NCBI GenBank assembly: GCA_907163375.1
Contig: CAJQUW010003003.1
Span: 25,442 to 89,441 of the forward strand
Length of the DNA stretch: 64,000 bases
Source of the DNA: Prostheceraeus crozeri
Taxonomy: Eukaryota; Platyhelminthes; Polycladida; Euryleptidae
Direction of reading: 5' to 3'
Positions 26,124 to 38,045 of this stretch are shown piece after piece (within the stretch, counting starts at the first letter, position 1; each line of letters begins with the position of its first letter). The notes below the pieces were generated by a model. That model saw only the letters and a program-made list of their open reading frames with translations, made no database searches and was not told the DNA's origin. Both the position numbers and the translations under genes were made by a program.

Positions 26124-26806
26124 TTCCAGCTGAGAGTGCATTGTCGACGGTGTGATGAATAGCAACTGTGGAAAAGCTAACCACGACGCCAGTCAGTCTA
26201 GTCAACACAGTTGTTCATAGTTCCTGAACAAAAATCGTCAGGTGACTAAGGTGGCCAGTGCTCTGCTCACAACTTATAATGATAACTTTTTTGTCTTCCT
26301 GCATGTCGAAGTGGATGAAGTGAAACACTAAATTATCCTGCAAACCAACCTGTGACATTTCATAGATTACCTCTTCTTGAGCCTAAGACATCAATTTGGA
26401 TCAAAAGTCTCCTCCTCGACTGTGCTTTGAGTCCTGCAACGTTTTTCATCTTCCCCGACTGTGCTTTGAGTCTTTCCAGCGCTTACCCACTTCAGCGACT
26501 GCTCTTTGAGTCCTGTGCATGTTTTATCAATCCGAATGCCGTTGTGTTTAATTACCAAAGCAGATCTTCGATTGATGCTCGTATGTGATACAGCGGGTTA
26601 GATATGCCTATGGCATTTTTAGATATATCGGAACTGCTTATCTCATGCAACTCACTAAATGAGTACTAAAATGAGTACGAATTAAGTACTGTGCTTTCGA
26701 ACTCAACGAGTACTAGAGTCTGGGACTGATTTGCTAGTTGTAGCTAGTACTCAGGTTCTGTACTCTTTCTAGTACTCATTTGGGACTTCATGAATAACAG
26801 TGAACA
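26124..26806 (+). repeat. Dispersed repeat, copy 2 (unclassified)
   Basis: Same family and orientation as 19672-20432. It has the same order of shared blocks but fewer of the internal 40-bp units and scattered substitutions, so the two copies are old relative to each other. No coding sequence or target duplication seen. Confidence 0.75.
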
Positions 26807-28723
26807 TGAGGCACCTACAGACTAAGCGGTTAACATCTATATTTCGATAATACATGTAGAACCCACAAGTTCGTAGCGATATGTAAACTCGCATGTATCG
26901 ACATGTATAACTCGTCGGTCATGAATGATTGTTTGACTACAAAAACACGACGAATTTTGAATGTCGTGGTCCCTATGCAAGATGTGACGTGAGAAATTGT
27001 GAATTTTCCTCAGAATGTTTGTTTGGTTGTCATTTAGTCTCACAAATGCAGGGCAGCAGTATTTCATTACTGATCTCAATCAGATCACTAATTCTGCAAG
27101 CAGCTTTATGTCAAGCAGTTATTGAAAATATTAGCCTAATTGTCGTATACACGGGAGACAAGCTATCTGTGCTCGGTCGGAAAAGAGAGAATTTACTCCC
27201 AATAAACGACTTTGTCTATCAAAAATGAGTTTGTAGAGCATTCGCGAGTTCACCGTTCAACGACTTCATCACTGTCTTGCTTACGTTTATTATAATTAAT
27301 TAATTGTAATTACGGATGCGTAGTCGGCACATCTCGGCTTCATGCATCTTAAAATGTAGTTCTAACAGCATTTGATGTCATATTGGCCTTTTCACGTAGC
27401 TTCAATTATCCTACCCATCAGATAACAGCAGCAGTTCAAATCCATTATGGAAGAAGCACCATGTGAAGACGTATGCTTCTTTGAGAGATCTTGAGTACTC
27501 ACGATTGTGCTCACATCGTGTTAATATTCATTCAGAAAAGTCATGTGCGTGTTTACATATAGTGCATGCATGTACTGTATTGGAAGCTGCTATACTGAAG
27601 CTGCTGTAACGAAGCTACTTTACTGCATACTTCGTTAAGAGTACTTTGCATGTAATGTATGAGAAGCTAATATAGTTTCGTTCATGCTAATGTTTATCCT
27701 GCTCCTGCTCAGATGCGCTACACATGAAATGGATTGAATGCACACCTCTGCTTTGTACTATCAGGAAGATTGAGTACTGGAGAAAAGAGGAATGTCTTGA
27801 TATTCACTAGTCTTTTCATTATTTTCATTTTAATTAACTATTTCAACAGAGAAATTTGCGCAAAACATTGCAAGCTATTTTCCTACACTGGATGGCAAGA
27901 AATTTCACTTTCAAAAGGTTGATACCAATCCTGCCTCCCGTTTTACAAACATAATTTTTTCCATCTTATTTAAATCTCAGCTGGCAGCTGTGGTTGACAT
28001 TTCCACTAAACTGACATTATCATGGGAAATGCATAACTTTCTCACTGTGAATGCAAACAAGCAAAACAAATTGTCGATGTTCCATGAGCGAGTAGCCGTT
28101 TACATTTCTATCCTCTTTGTCGCTGATATTCATTTCGAGAATCAAATGAGGAGTTTTCCGTCTGTCGATGAAGTTCTCTCACTTGAGTTCTCCTCTGCTG
28201 TTTTCTATGGATGAATGACATTGCACAGGAATTAGATATAACGATTAATTGATTTCAAGAGTTCTCATTTTTTCACTATCAGTTATTAGAAGTACAAATA
28301 CAAAAGGAAAATAGTTTTAAGCTCTCAGGAGTTATTGTCAATAAAGACTTTGAACGTGTGAATAATGTCGGTTTTCCGACCTAGATGCCCAAATCATAAG
28401 AATTTAATATCTCCAATGCATGATAGATGACGAGCATATCAAGTTGGAATAACAATAGATCCATAACTTCCCATGCAATTAAGGTGGCGGATGCTACACT
28501 TAATTCAAATATTTTGATAGTGTCGTTGATGATACACAATGATCCAATATGTAAATGAAAATCAATGAATCAAATTAGAACTGATGAATGGTGCGCTACC
28601 AAACCGGGCTAGCCTGAGATAAGAAGTTTTTTTATATCAAAAGATATTAAATTTTGCTGTGTAAGAATTTTAGCTTTAGTAAAGGTTACAGATATTAAAT
28701 CTGCTAGATTTAATGCTCACAAA
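26807..28723. other. Non-coding stretch
   Basis: No recognisable genes or repeats; open frames here are short and unsupported. Confidence 0.5.
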
Positions 28724-29065
28724 AGCTACGTTCACACATGAAAGAAGAACCTGAGAGTTGACCTCAAATCAAACCTGAGTCTGAGACCAACCCGTTCACA
28801 TTTGAGAGAGAGATCTCAGGAAAAGAGCTGCCTCTCATTTTCATGAGCCACTCTTTCACTTGACTATCGAAGCTGAGACTCGCTGAGACATGACCTGAGA
28901 TCTGCTGAGACCTAGGTCTCAGACCTGTTCACACTACCGACATCAGGTCGCAGATAAATTGAAAAATGTTTCTATTTATACCTTTTTGTTGCGCTAACTC
29001 TCAGGTTCCGTTCAGACTATGTGAGAGCTTGCTGAGACTCATGATTCACTTAGTTATAAATCGTC

Positions 29066-29323
29066 ATGAAGGATAGACGTAAGCAAGCCGCTGCGGTTAT
29101 AACCTTTCTTCGGAAAGAAAAAGAACGGGAACACGTAGCTGTTGGCAGTGGTACGCTCGGAGGGGAGGGAAGTGCCCGTGGGAGAAGGGCTGAGTCTGCC
29201 CACTTTTCTGAGAACCTCATTCCGGAGGTCCCTAATTTTGAACGGTTTATTGATAAAAGTGTGCTACGTCTTAAAATTTCTACTCATACACATTTATCAT
29301 ACGTTGTGTGTCTGTTTGCATGA
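29066..29323 (+). pseudogene. Possible N-terminal exon of a Harbinger-type transposase
   Basis: The ORF begins MKDRRKQAAAVITFLRKEKE, which resembles the basic Arg/Lys-rich start of HARBI1/ALP1-like transposases, and sits just inside the subterminal repeats of the 7.8-kb element. The rest is not recognisable and no downstream transposase domain was found. The assignment rests only on composition and position. Confidence 0.3.
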
Positions 29324-29329
29324 TGAGTA

Positions 29330-31890
29330 TTAGGGTATGAGTATTCAATCACGAGATCCAATAGTGGCATCTCGTTGCCATTATTGAGAGTGCAACCGGC
29401 GCATGAAATCTCATCAGTCTTCACTCTGTAAACGAGCAGAATATCCTTACATAACGCATAGTTTAGTGCAGATATCTCTGGTCTTCCAATGATATCAGTG
29501 TATTATATGAAAAAATATCACACGGAAATTTTCATGAATTCCTAGATGACTAAATACCACATATACATAGTTTGAAGAGCTGGGGTTCAACGGGAAAGGT
29601 CTGTTAGTGTGTCGCTATAAGCACATAAAAGAATTGTTTCATTATTTTGCGAAATAGAAGCTTAGATTGGGGCTTGTTTGCTTCTTATAATAGGGTGCAT
29701 CGACGAATTCCTTCTTAATTGAGCGCATACTATAGTCTGTCACTGGCCACTGATGTTGATACCCCGCTTGGTGGTATGTTATGCTCCACAACCTGCAACA
29801 GCAAGATTTCAGGACTTTGGTCCTGTGCATTGATTGAATCGCGCAGAATTTTCTTCAATCATTGAGCAACCCCGAAGGACATGTTTGATTCTTGATGCTA
29901 CTATAAGTTCACTCATTCTTAGAGGAAGCCATAAAATACACAATTTTTAGCTGACAAACTTTGAATGCCATCAGAGTTAGACGGACCATTGTACCATATG
30001 CATTTTATCAAGCTTGAGTCATACTATCTTGAATATGATATGTCATGCTATATTTCAAGAATGTCGGAATTCAAATTTTCTTGCTTTCCATGCCCGTCAT
30101 TGGGATCTGAGTGGTAAGTTAGAAAACAACAATTTGACACCATTGACGCACATGTAGTGGTAGGCTGTAGAATTGATGGAAACTCACGCCGTCTTCATGT
30201 GCTAAATGACTCGAATGGAAATGAATGTAACCCACTCTGACGATGAATTACCCTGATATCTGCTTAAGATTCTCACTATATATTTCCCCGGCGAGAAAAC
30301 AATAGATATGTCAAAGTAGCAATGTTTTATAACATTGGAAAGAAGGCATAGCACTATGTCATCTGCATCACGTCTCTTGGATCTCATTGCTTAGAATTGT
30401 TGCTAGTTGTGGCATGTCCACGGCATTGAAAATTTGGATTTGATAGCAGCTGTGTGGTGCAACCACAATTAATCCATCATTCGAAGGGGAGCTGGAATTA
30501 AAACAGAATTATTAGAATTAGAACAATCAGAATTGTTAAGAAATTTGTGGTATTTTGTAGTCAGTAAAGTAAAGTCGAGAAATATATTACAGTATTTGCT
30601 ATCATAATCTGATGCCATTGATCCTACCATTTAAATTTTGGAATGAAATAATAAGCAAATAAATAAAAGATGGAATACGTTCCGTTACCAGTTTATATTG
30701 CTTAAATGACTTGCACCATATACTTAATAGCTCAAGCTTTTGGTGTTGAATGAAAAAATTTTTATGGACTATTATAGAAACATAAATACAAAGAGGCAAT
30801 TTTCTCGGTGTGGGCAGCATATACAAAATATACATGCATACTTTACATATTTGCATGACTGATTTCATTTTCGTTACTTGATACTCATATACTAAGCACT
30901 ATTGCCCGTTAGCCAATGATTTCATTGAATCATAAATAAATTACAGCTATCATGCGACTTTGCATGTGTTTTGTTATGTAGGCCTAGATATAAATTTCTA
31001 AATGTCACAAAAAATGAACTATTTGCAGGTTAAAAAATTGTAGCATGAGTAGGTAAATAAATTAGAGCAAATGCAATTCGTGTTCATTTTAACCCACTCA
31101 GTAGTTTAGAATTTAGATATTGAAATGGCAAGAATAAATGTGATGAAGACTTACTTTGTGCTGTTGAGGTGGTCGTCAATCCAAGATGGAATCCTTCGAT
31201 CATCGTCTTTCGTTTAGTTGAGATAATATTGTCATAGAAAACATAAAAGATTTCCATGTAGGAAATGGATACAGATCGCCATTTTGTTTCTTGTGCTCTA
31301 TGAAGAAGCAGTCAAACAGATAGTTCATCTCCATCATTTGATAGGCAATCCTCATTCAGTGCTCTTGATACCTTCCTCTGGTAGTCACGAGCCACTTCCA
31401 TTATTCATGCCTTCGCTTGAATCATCTGAAGTAAAGCGCGACTTTTCTGTTGTCTTAGTATTGAGTCTGGAATTCTTTCAATTCCTTTCTTATTTGATCG
31501 TAGCCTTTTTTCTACTGCTTTTCCTCAATGTCAAAGTTAAACAACTCATCATGAAAGTCCACCACTGCATAGTTGATGACCGTGGTCTTCCTCTCCTATT
31601 TCATAAAGAATAGACTATATTTGACCTATCTTGTGGAATTCTTAGATTTCCATGATCATATACTTCCATTTGTATTTCTCCGCTCAATTCGAAATGAAGT
31701 ATCTCTCCGCTGAATTCAAATTAAAGTATTTCTTCGCTGAAATCACTATGATATTTAAGATATTGTTAAGCTTGTGTTTCATTGAAATATCTAAGTTTGT
31801 TATAAAAATGGATCTATAGAGCGCAACATATATCTATGGTATTGGATCTCAGATTGGGCATAGGCATATTTCATATCTTCTCGTGGGTTA
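29330..31890. other. Non-coding stretch inside the 7.8-kb element
   Basis: No family recognised. The open frame at 31284-31613 has a hydrophobic segment but no similarity that I can name and is probably fortuitous. Confidence 0.45.
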
Positions 31891-31895
31891 CGTAA

Positions 31896-32042
31896 TATTA
31901 TTACACTGACTTCGATGTATTACACGGTCAGAATCTACGAATATGATGCTACGGTATTCTCCGAGCCGAAGGCGAGGAGAATACCATAGCATCATATGAG
32001 TGGATTTGAGCTGTGTGATACATAGAAGTCAGTGTAATAATA
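31896..32042. repeat. Long hairpin upstream of the tyrosine recombinase
   Basis: About 68-base AT-rich arms match each other imperfectly (TATTATTACACTGACTTC, then a diverged part, then ATGATGCTACGGTATTCTC). They close on a GC-rich tip CTCCGAGCCGAAGGCGAGGAG. The hairpin ends about 130 bp before the recombinase start codon. The tip sequence occurs again, reversed, in the downstream hairpin at 33788-33905. Confidence 0.8.
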
Positions 32043-32173
32043 CTATGTGTTCGCTGAATGATATCTCATGACTCCATGGATATATTTCATATTTGAATTC
32101 ATGAATTTTGAAACAGCTCAATTATCTAAGCAAGCATTCCTTTCTTCACTTTTGACTAATCAATGACATAGGA

Positions 32174-33376
32174 ATGACGTCGAGATTTGTAAACATGTCA
32201 GAGGAAGAAGTTAATTCTGATATCGATAATAGAATACCAAAAAGTACTTGGAATAAGATGAGATGGGCATTCAAGCTATTTGTCACCTGGCATGACCACT
32301 GGAAAATAAGAATTGACGATAATGTTTTGAAAGTATATAAAAATGTGAAAGAATTTACACCAAACGATCTCAATCACTGTTTGAAGTACTTCTTCGCTGA
32401 GGTCAGAAAGGTTGATGGAGATATGTATCCTCCAGAATCGTTGAAAGGCATTGGTGCGATGCTACAGCTATATTGCAATACAGAAATGAAATGGAAAATT
32501 TCTATTTTTACGGACATTGATTTCAAAAGTGCTCGTGATTCCCTTGATGCTCAGATGAAAAAATCAGCTCAACGCGGTAACGTAAAACCAAAGAAAAGAG
32601 CATTGCCAATTGATCTAGAACAAGAGAACGAATTGTGGGAAAATGGTAGTTTTGGAATTTCAAATCCAGATCAGCTAATCCACACACTTATTCATCATTT
32701 GGGAGTTCATTTGAGCCTTAGAGCGGCTAAAGAACATCATGATATGGAATTTGGAGACGAATCTCAATTAATTCTTTGTAAAGACAGTGATGATAAAGAA
32801 TATTTGAAATACGTTGAAAGAATGTCAAAAAACAAGCGTTATGGATTAAAATGTGCCAGAATGGACCCCAAAGAGACTCGAGTTTATCAGAACACGGACA
32901 ACCCAGATCGATGTGTGATCAAATTATATAAAGAGTACATTCGACATAGACCAGATGGTGCGTGCAAAGCATTTTATCTGACGCCCTTACAGAAACATCA
33001 AATAAAAGGAGCTGTTTGGTACAAACGCTGCCCAATGGGGATTCATAAAATTGAAAATACCACTAAAACGTTGATGAAAAATATTGCAAAAGACGGCGAA
33101 TTCTTTACGAACACTTCTTTACGGCGCACTGCTAAGACTCGACTTGTACAAGGCGGCATATCCAAGGAGGTTGCAGCACTCAAAACAGGTCGAATCAATG
33201 AAAAAGCAGATAGTGCCTACATTCATGCCGAGGTATTCGAGAAAGATATGTCGAAAGTGCTGTATGGATCATATGAAGCTACAACAAACAATGTTGTATC
33301 TACAAACAACACAAACACACGAGAAAACAAGTCTATCAATTTTTATGGATGTACTTTTAACAATTGCACTTTATGA
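32174..33376 (+). CDS. Crypton/DUF3504-type tyrosine recombinase
   Basis: Intact 400-codon single-exon ORF. N-terminal SAM-like half: WNKMRWAFKLFVTW (25-39) and FFAEVRKVDGDMYPPESL (73-90), as in Crypton and DUF3504 proteins. The catalytic half shows Arg183 (HLSLRAAKEH), the second-Arg motif FFTNTSLRRTAKTRL (311-324, Arg317), the ALKTGR segment (335-340) and the putative nucleophile Tyr349 (SAYIHAE). The usual His of HxxR is Thr here. It ends in a Cys/Asn-rich tail (NFYGCTFNNC). Members cut and rejoin DNA through a Tyr-DNA intermediate; animal relatives include mobile Cryptons and domesticated host genes. It is flanked by several long hairpins. It may be an active element gene or a captured one. 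Confidence 0.88.
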   Translation: MTSRFVNMSEEEVNSDIDNRIPKSTWNKMRWAFKLFVTWHDHWKIRIDDNVLKVYKNVKEFTPNDLNHCLKYFFAEVRKVDGDMYPPESLKGIGAMLQLYCNTEMKWKISIFTDIDFKSARDSLDAQMKKSAQRGNVKPKKRALPIDLEQENELWENGSFGISNPDQLIHTLIHHLGVHLSLRAAKEHHDMEFGDESQLILCKDSDDKEYLKYVERMSKNKRYGLKCARMDPKETRVYQNTDNPDRCVIKLYKEYIRHRPDGACKAFYLTPLQKHQIKGAVWYKRCPMGIHKIENTTKTLMKNIAKDGEFFTNTSLRRTAKTRLVQGGISKEVAALKTGRINEKADSAYIHAEVFEKDMSKVLYGSYEATTNNVVSTNNTNTRENKSINFYGCTFNNCTL

Positions 33377-33650
33377 TGTGTTACTCTATTATTTGTATTG
33401 GGTTGGAAACTAAGCTCAGACTCATCTCGTAATTATTAATAATTTATTAGTTATCTGTAAGAGTGTATTAGTGGTTTAGAAGTCTAAGACAATTCCGTCT
33501 TCAATTTTTTGAATCTGGCACATCTTCTAGCTCTCATGGAGCATTTAAGAGCTAATTCTTTTCGCTTCGGTGAGTCAGAACTTAGTTTTCAATCATAGTA
33601 CTGTTTCAATCGTTAAAGTGTGTTATAACACATTACAGGTAATCTACTCC

Positions 33651-33678
33651 CAGGTAATCTACTGCAGTAGATTACCTG
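33651..33678. repeat. Perfect 28-bp palindrome downstream of the recombinase
   Basis: The half-site CAGGTAATCTACTG is followed directly by its exact complement. A further partial copy (CAGGTAATCTACT) lies just upstream at 33637-33649. Its place next to a recombinase makes a recombination or binding site possible, but this is inference. Confidence 0.7.
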
Positions 33679-33787
33679 AGAAAGATATTGCAGTTCAAAA
33701 TATACATGTTGAATATGGATATCTAAGCGTATTTTACTCAATTATAATCGACCGCCTAATTGCATTAGGGGCATAGCACATGAGGCG

Positions 33788-33905
33788 AATACATATCAGT
33801 AACCTAGCTGTCTACTCGGAGTTACACAGAAATCTCCTCGCCTTCGGCTCGGAGATTCTCACCGTGTAACTCCTCGTAGACAGTAGGTTACTGTACATGT
33901 ATTTG
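33788..33905. repeat. Long hairpin downstream of the recombinase
   Basis: Arms of about 50 bases pair imperfectly (CAGTAACCTA..CTGTCTAC..GGAGTTACAC on one side and its complement on the other). The tip CTCCTCGCCTTCGGCTCGGAG is the reverse complement of the upstream hairpin's tip, while the arms are unrelated to those of the upstream hairpin. Confidence 0.8.
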
Positions 33906-34055
33906 GATATTTCCATAGACTTCTGTATGGATTTCCATAGCATTTAGAAATCCATGGTTATTTATTGCCTGATGTATTCCGTGTATTATGTACATAACAA
34001 AGGGAAACCATCAGATATCACACTCCGAATTGCAGGTAAAACTATGCGTTATGAT

Positions 34056-34155
34056 AGATATCATACGAAATTTTCAAGCATTATCCTATAACAAACTCCG
34101 GCCTGCGGCCGTCGTTTGTTAAGTTGATAATGCTTTCAAATATCGTTTGATATCC
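34056..34155. repeat. Third long hairpin near the recombinase
   Basis: AT-rich arms (GATATCATACGAAATTTTC, GCATTATC, AACAAAC and complements) close on a GC-rich tip ACTCCGGCCTGCGGCCGTCG. The architecture matches the two hairpins around the recombinase, with a different tip. Confidence 0.75.
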
Positions 34156-36180
34156 TATACTTACTACATTCTTGATGATTACAAGCTGTGAATCGATTTC
34201 TATGTCAGGGTTTTAACTTCAACTAAGGACTGTTTCACAAAAGCAACTTTTTGCCGCACGGTTGTTGCTGAAATATGGAATTGGCTTTTCACATTGAACT
34301 TCGATCTCTGCGACTGTCAACCATCAGACAAACCATTTCGATCTATCGATCTCATGAGACATAGAAAGTGGATGTGTCTTAGCCTATTGGAGAAGGGCAT
34401 GAACCAAAATTACTCTAAAGGCAGGTTTCAGTTGTATTCGTTCATCTTTTCATCGAAATCAATAGGAAATTTGCTATCAGAATATCTAAAATTTATAACA
34501 TATTTCGCTATAATATTCAAATTCAGCATAAACATTCCCATTTCCTTTTTTGTCTCGCCGTCTGCTTTTTGCAAAAGACATGTAAGCTCATTTGATAGAC
34601 ATAGAAAACTCAGCATCCTATTCAATCAGCTCACCGATAAAAGTGGTCGATTGCGTCATCTATTCATAGCACAAGTCAACAAATTTTCACGAAGCGATCA
34701 CTTTCGGAATTGAAAATTCGACTGAATAATATCTCAATTTACAGTTTTAGATGCGGGTTATACATATGAAAGCAATAGTTAGGGTTTCTCGTAACCTCAT
34801 CCTTGTGTAGAATATTTGGCAGGTCTTACTTTCTGACTAATTCTAAGACCTAATAAATGCTAATTGACCTCCTAAATAGACACTGAGATCTATAAGCCTA
34901 TGGGTACTCGTGAAATATGCCACGTAAACAGATCATCAACTTGTTTACGTAGGTTGTTTAATGCCTTGTTATTTTTACATAATGAATACTTTTGAAAATG
35001 TTTAGTTAAATGATTTTCTTTGAGCTTAAATCTCAGGCCCATTAATTATATTGGTCCTTTTCGTCAACTTATTTCAGCACAAGTATGAAATGCTCAATAA
35101 GCCTACTGGGCCTATGGGCCTCTTTTCAAGCACTAAAAATCAAATCAAAAAACGAAGACTTATGAAATGCTTACCAGTCTAGAAACTATAGAACACGTAG
35201 ACAAAAATCCACACAAATATTTATCAAATTTATCAAAACCATCGAGGTGGTCTATGGAAAGAAGTACTAGTATTTCCTTTCCTTAGGCTGTATGCCTCCT
35301 TCAAAATATTCACCGATAGGAGATAGTCTATCACAAAAATAGCCTAAATTTTACATAGTCTAGAAGTGTTTCTAGCTTCCCTCTCTAGCGCGAATTCTAA
35401 TCAACTCTGTCATGTTACTTTTTTAACAACCTCGTTCAATTTCTCTATGTTGAAATTAATCAAACCTATGCTTTTAGTTTTCTACTTGGGGGCATGTAGC
35501 CTACCTAAATGGTGAAATGACTCATCCTCTTCCCTCAAACTTTGAAGAAAATGCTCTCGATTGAAGCGCTTATAAAATATACCTTAATAATAATAATGAT
35601 CAATTTCTGATGGTTTAGGCCTACTGGTGCATTTTTCTTTTGTACTCGAGTCAAGCGAGTTTTTGAGTTTCTTGAAAAACTCAATTGACCACACATGGTC
35701 TCAATCGGATGCATCGTCGAAATGTATACTAACCGACGAAATCCCAATGAAAATATTCCTGCTTGTTACCATAGTAACTTTATGCGCGTCGTGATTCACC
35801 AACGCATTGACATTAAGTTGACTATTGCGCATCTTTGGAAACATGCAAATGCAAGTCCGCTGTTATCATATTTTCTCTACTATTTAGTGTCCGGCTTTGG
35901 TAGTAAAAAACATGGCCACCATTCTATAACTCTAAACTAATTTCAATCAAGTTAAAGTAGCCTGTACATGCCTCATCATGTTTCTGCCTGATTCATCGTA
36001 AATTCAGATTTCTGAAAGAAGTAAAACGTGAACATATTTATAATTATCATAAATATTATCAAATGAATCACTAGCTCAGACTGAACTAAATTGACTTGTG
36101 CAATCAACACTATTCCGCGTACATGTGTATGAAATGAATGAGCGCCGAATACACAATCCAGTTGGATATTGATAACAAGG
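34156..36180. other. Non-coding stretch inside the 7.8-kb element
   Basis: Nothing recognised apart from a small hairpin at about 34922-34952 (ACGTAAACA paired with TGTTTACGT). Subterminal repeats of the element begin near 36180. Confidence 0.5.
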
Positions 36181-36949
36181 AGGTCTCAGAAAAGTTGAAA
36201 CGAATTTAACTTTTGCTGAGACATGGTCGTTGTCTCAGTTGAAGGTCTCAGGGTTGTTCACACTTGAGACAAGGATCGTGGAGTTTGTCTAACAGGCTTC
36301 TCTCAAACGCTTGAGAGAAGTTTGTCTCAGGACCGTTCACACTATCTCTCAGCAAACGTGGTGAGCCTCCCTCAGGTCGCCCCGCACAAACGACGGATGA
36401 AGTTAGTGGGTCTCAGGCATGTCCCAGGACTGTTCAGACTACGTGGAGTTAGTCGCAGCATAATTTTGACTGACGTTTGAAATCGACGACGGCAACTATA
36501 ATCTTGCCGCTTCCATTGGATGATAGCGTGAGTCTCAGCTCTCAGCTCTCATGTGTGAACGTAGCTTAAAGCTGTCGATGCGAAACCGGGGTTGTCTTAG
36601 CTGTTTCGGCGCATTTTATCGATTTCGTTTAACGCACGGCTTACAATTATTGATGCAAGCGTCGTTACAAATTGTCGCTATTCAGACAGGATCCATAAAA
36701 TAATGAGACCCAAGATAGCACAGTATACGACCAAAACTGAATGACTGCAATATTGAAATAGACACAATCAAAATTCAATTAATGAGATCAAGCAGAAAGT
36801 CGACAAAACGAGTGCCATTGCGACAACCTCGTATTCCATCAATTTGAGGAACTCTTGCATTCAATAGAAGTTGCCTCACTTGAAAGAAAAAAAAAAAGGA
36901 AACATTAAAAGCTGTTCATGCTATCAACCGCACTCTACCGCAAACTCAT

Positions 36950-37125
36950 AAGCTTTCCGTGTTTTTAATACCTTCAAAGCTTGCAAAATCTTTCCTAACA
37001 AAGATCATCTTCACTTACAAATTCAAATGTGGACAATGTGACAGCTGCTGCCCTGGTGACACTGGTAGACACCTGATTACTCGTATCACAGAGCTAAATT
37101 GCCTCGTCTGCTTGTCTGGGTCTAG
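36950..37125 (+). pseudogene. Penelope GIY-YIG fragment
   Basis: The translation FTYKFKCGQCDSCCPGDTG followed by RHLITRITEL matches the GIY-YIG nuclease core of Penelope elements (compare YKINCVCGADYIG at 7396). The YIG tripeptide has decayed to CPG. No RT is attached and no ends were found. A dead fragment just outside the 7.8-kb element. Confidence 0.65.
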
Positions 37126-38045
37126 AGATGCCTTTCCTCAATACTGAAGGTCACAGGCAGAACTTATCTCAAAGGAGGAGATGAATTTCCATTGAACGTA
37201 GTGCAAATTCAAACCTGAATTATGACGAACCAGAAGACTGACACCACATTTAAAGTGGACAGTCAGTTGATTTTGATCGTGAGTAATCAAGCGGTGTGAA
37301 TAATGGTTCCATCTGACACTAAAGAAATTTGAGTCAAAGATGTGTGCTTTTCACTTGACATGTCTGCCCGCAGTTTGACCGTTGAAGTTCGTGTGTTCGC
37401 TCATACGAATCACTTCTGCAAAGCGCCTGCTTGGCCAATCACACAAGCCAAGGACAGACGAATCAAACTCTATTGCGTGCTGCCATCGCATACAATGGCT
37501 GGGATATAGTCCAGGAAATAATTATTTTGGCCAGCCACAAATTGCAATAGTTTAAAGAGTGGGTTCATCTTGTGGAGTCGAAATCAACGATGATTATCAA
37601 CATATCAAAATCTAGGAAAATCTAAAGTGGAACAACTAGTCTTTTCGAAATGTAGTGACCGGCGACACTGGGACTCAGAAAGCACGCTTACTAGATACTT
37701 ACTTAGATACCTAAGAAGTTATCTACAGCACAAGGGTGCGTGAATGTGTTTTCGATCTAGTGGCTTGAATATCTACGGCATGCGTTGTAACAAGACGGAA
37801 GTTGTGAAAGGCAATCGTTTATTTATGGTATAACTCTCAGACTTGTAACTTAGCCTGCACAAAATCTGCATCAGTTTATCTGCAGATGGCTGCAAGTGTT
37901 TTTGAATTAGTGACTCAGAAATTTGGCCGCTTGGAAAGGATACAATTCAAGAAACATAGTTGGCATTGGTGAGAGCCATGTGGAGGGTAAAATTGCAGTA
38001 AGTGAGACAAAGTTGCAACGCATCACTTTGACTGGCTGTTCCAAT
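37126..38045. other. Non-coding stretch
   Basis: Nothing recognised up to the CTG target duplication of the next transposon. Confidence 0.5.

Larger units (their letters stand above)
28724..36566. mobile_element. 7.8-kb element with inverted ends and GTTCACAC subterminal repeats
   Basis: The left end AGCTACGTTCACACATGA (from 28724) is repeated in reverse at 36549-36566. Both ends hold many copies of GTTCACACTA-like and TCTCAG-like motifs (28724-29060 and 36180-36566), a pattern typical of DNA transposon subterminal binding sites. The flanking 3 bp are AAA and TAA, so a mutated TAA duplication (PIF/Harbinger-like) is possible but not proven. The interior contains the tyrosine recombinase and its hairpins, which probably arrived as a separate insertion. 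Confidence 0.6.

Noticed and set aside
31284..31613. 109-codon plus-strand ORF with a hydrophobic segment
   Set aside because: No family resemblance and the hydrophobic run is explained by T-rich DNA.
34294..34713. 139-codon plus-strand ORF
   Set aside because: No recognisable motif, ordinary AT-rich composition, no promoter or splice context; probably chance.
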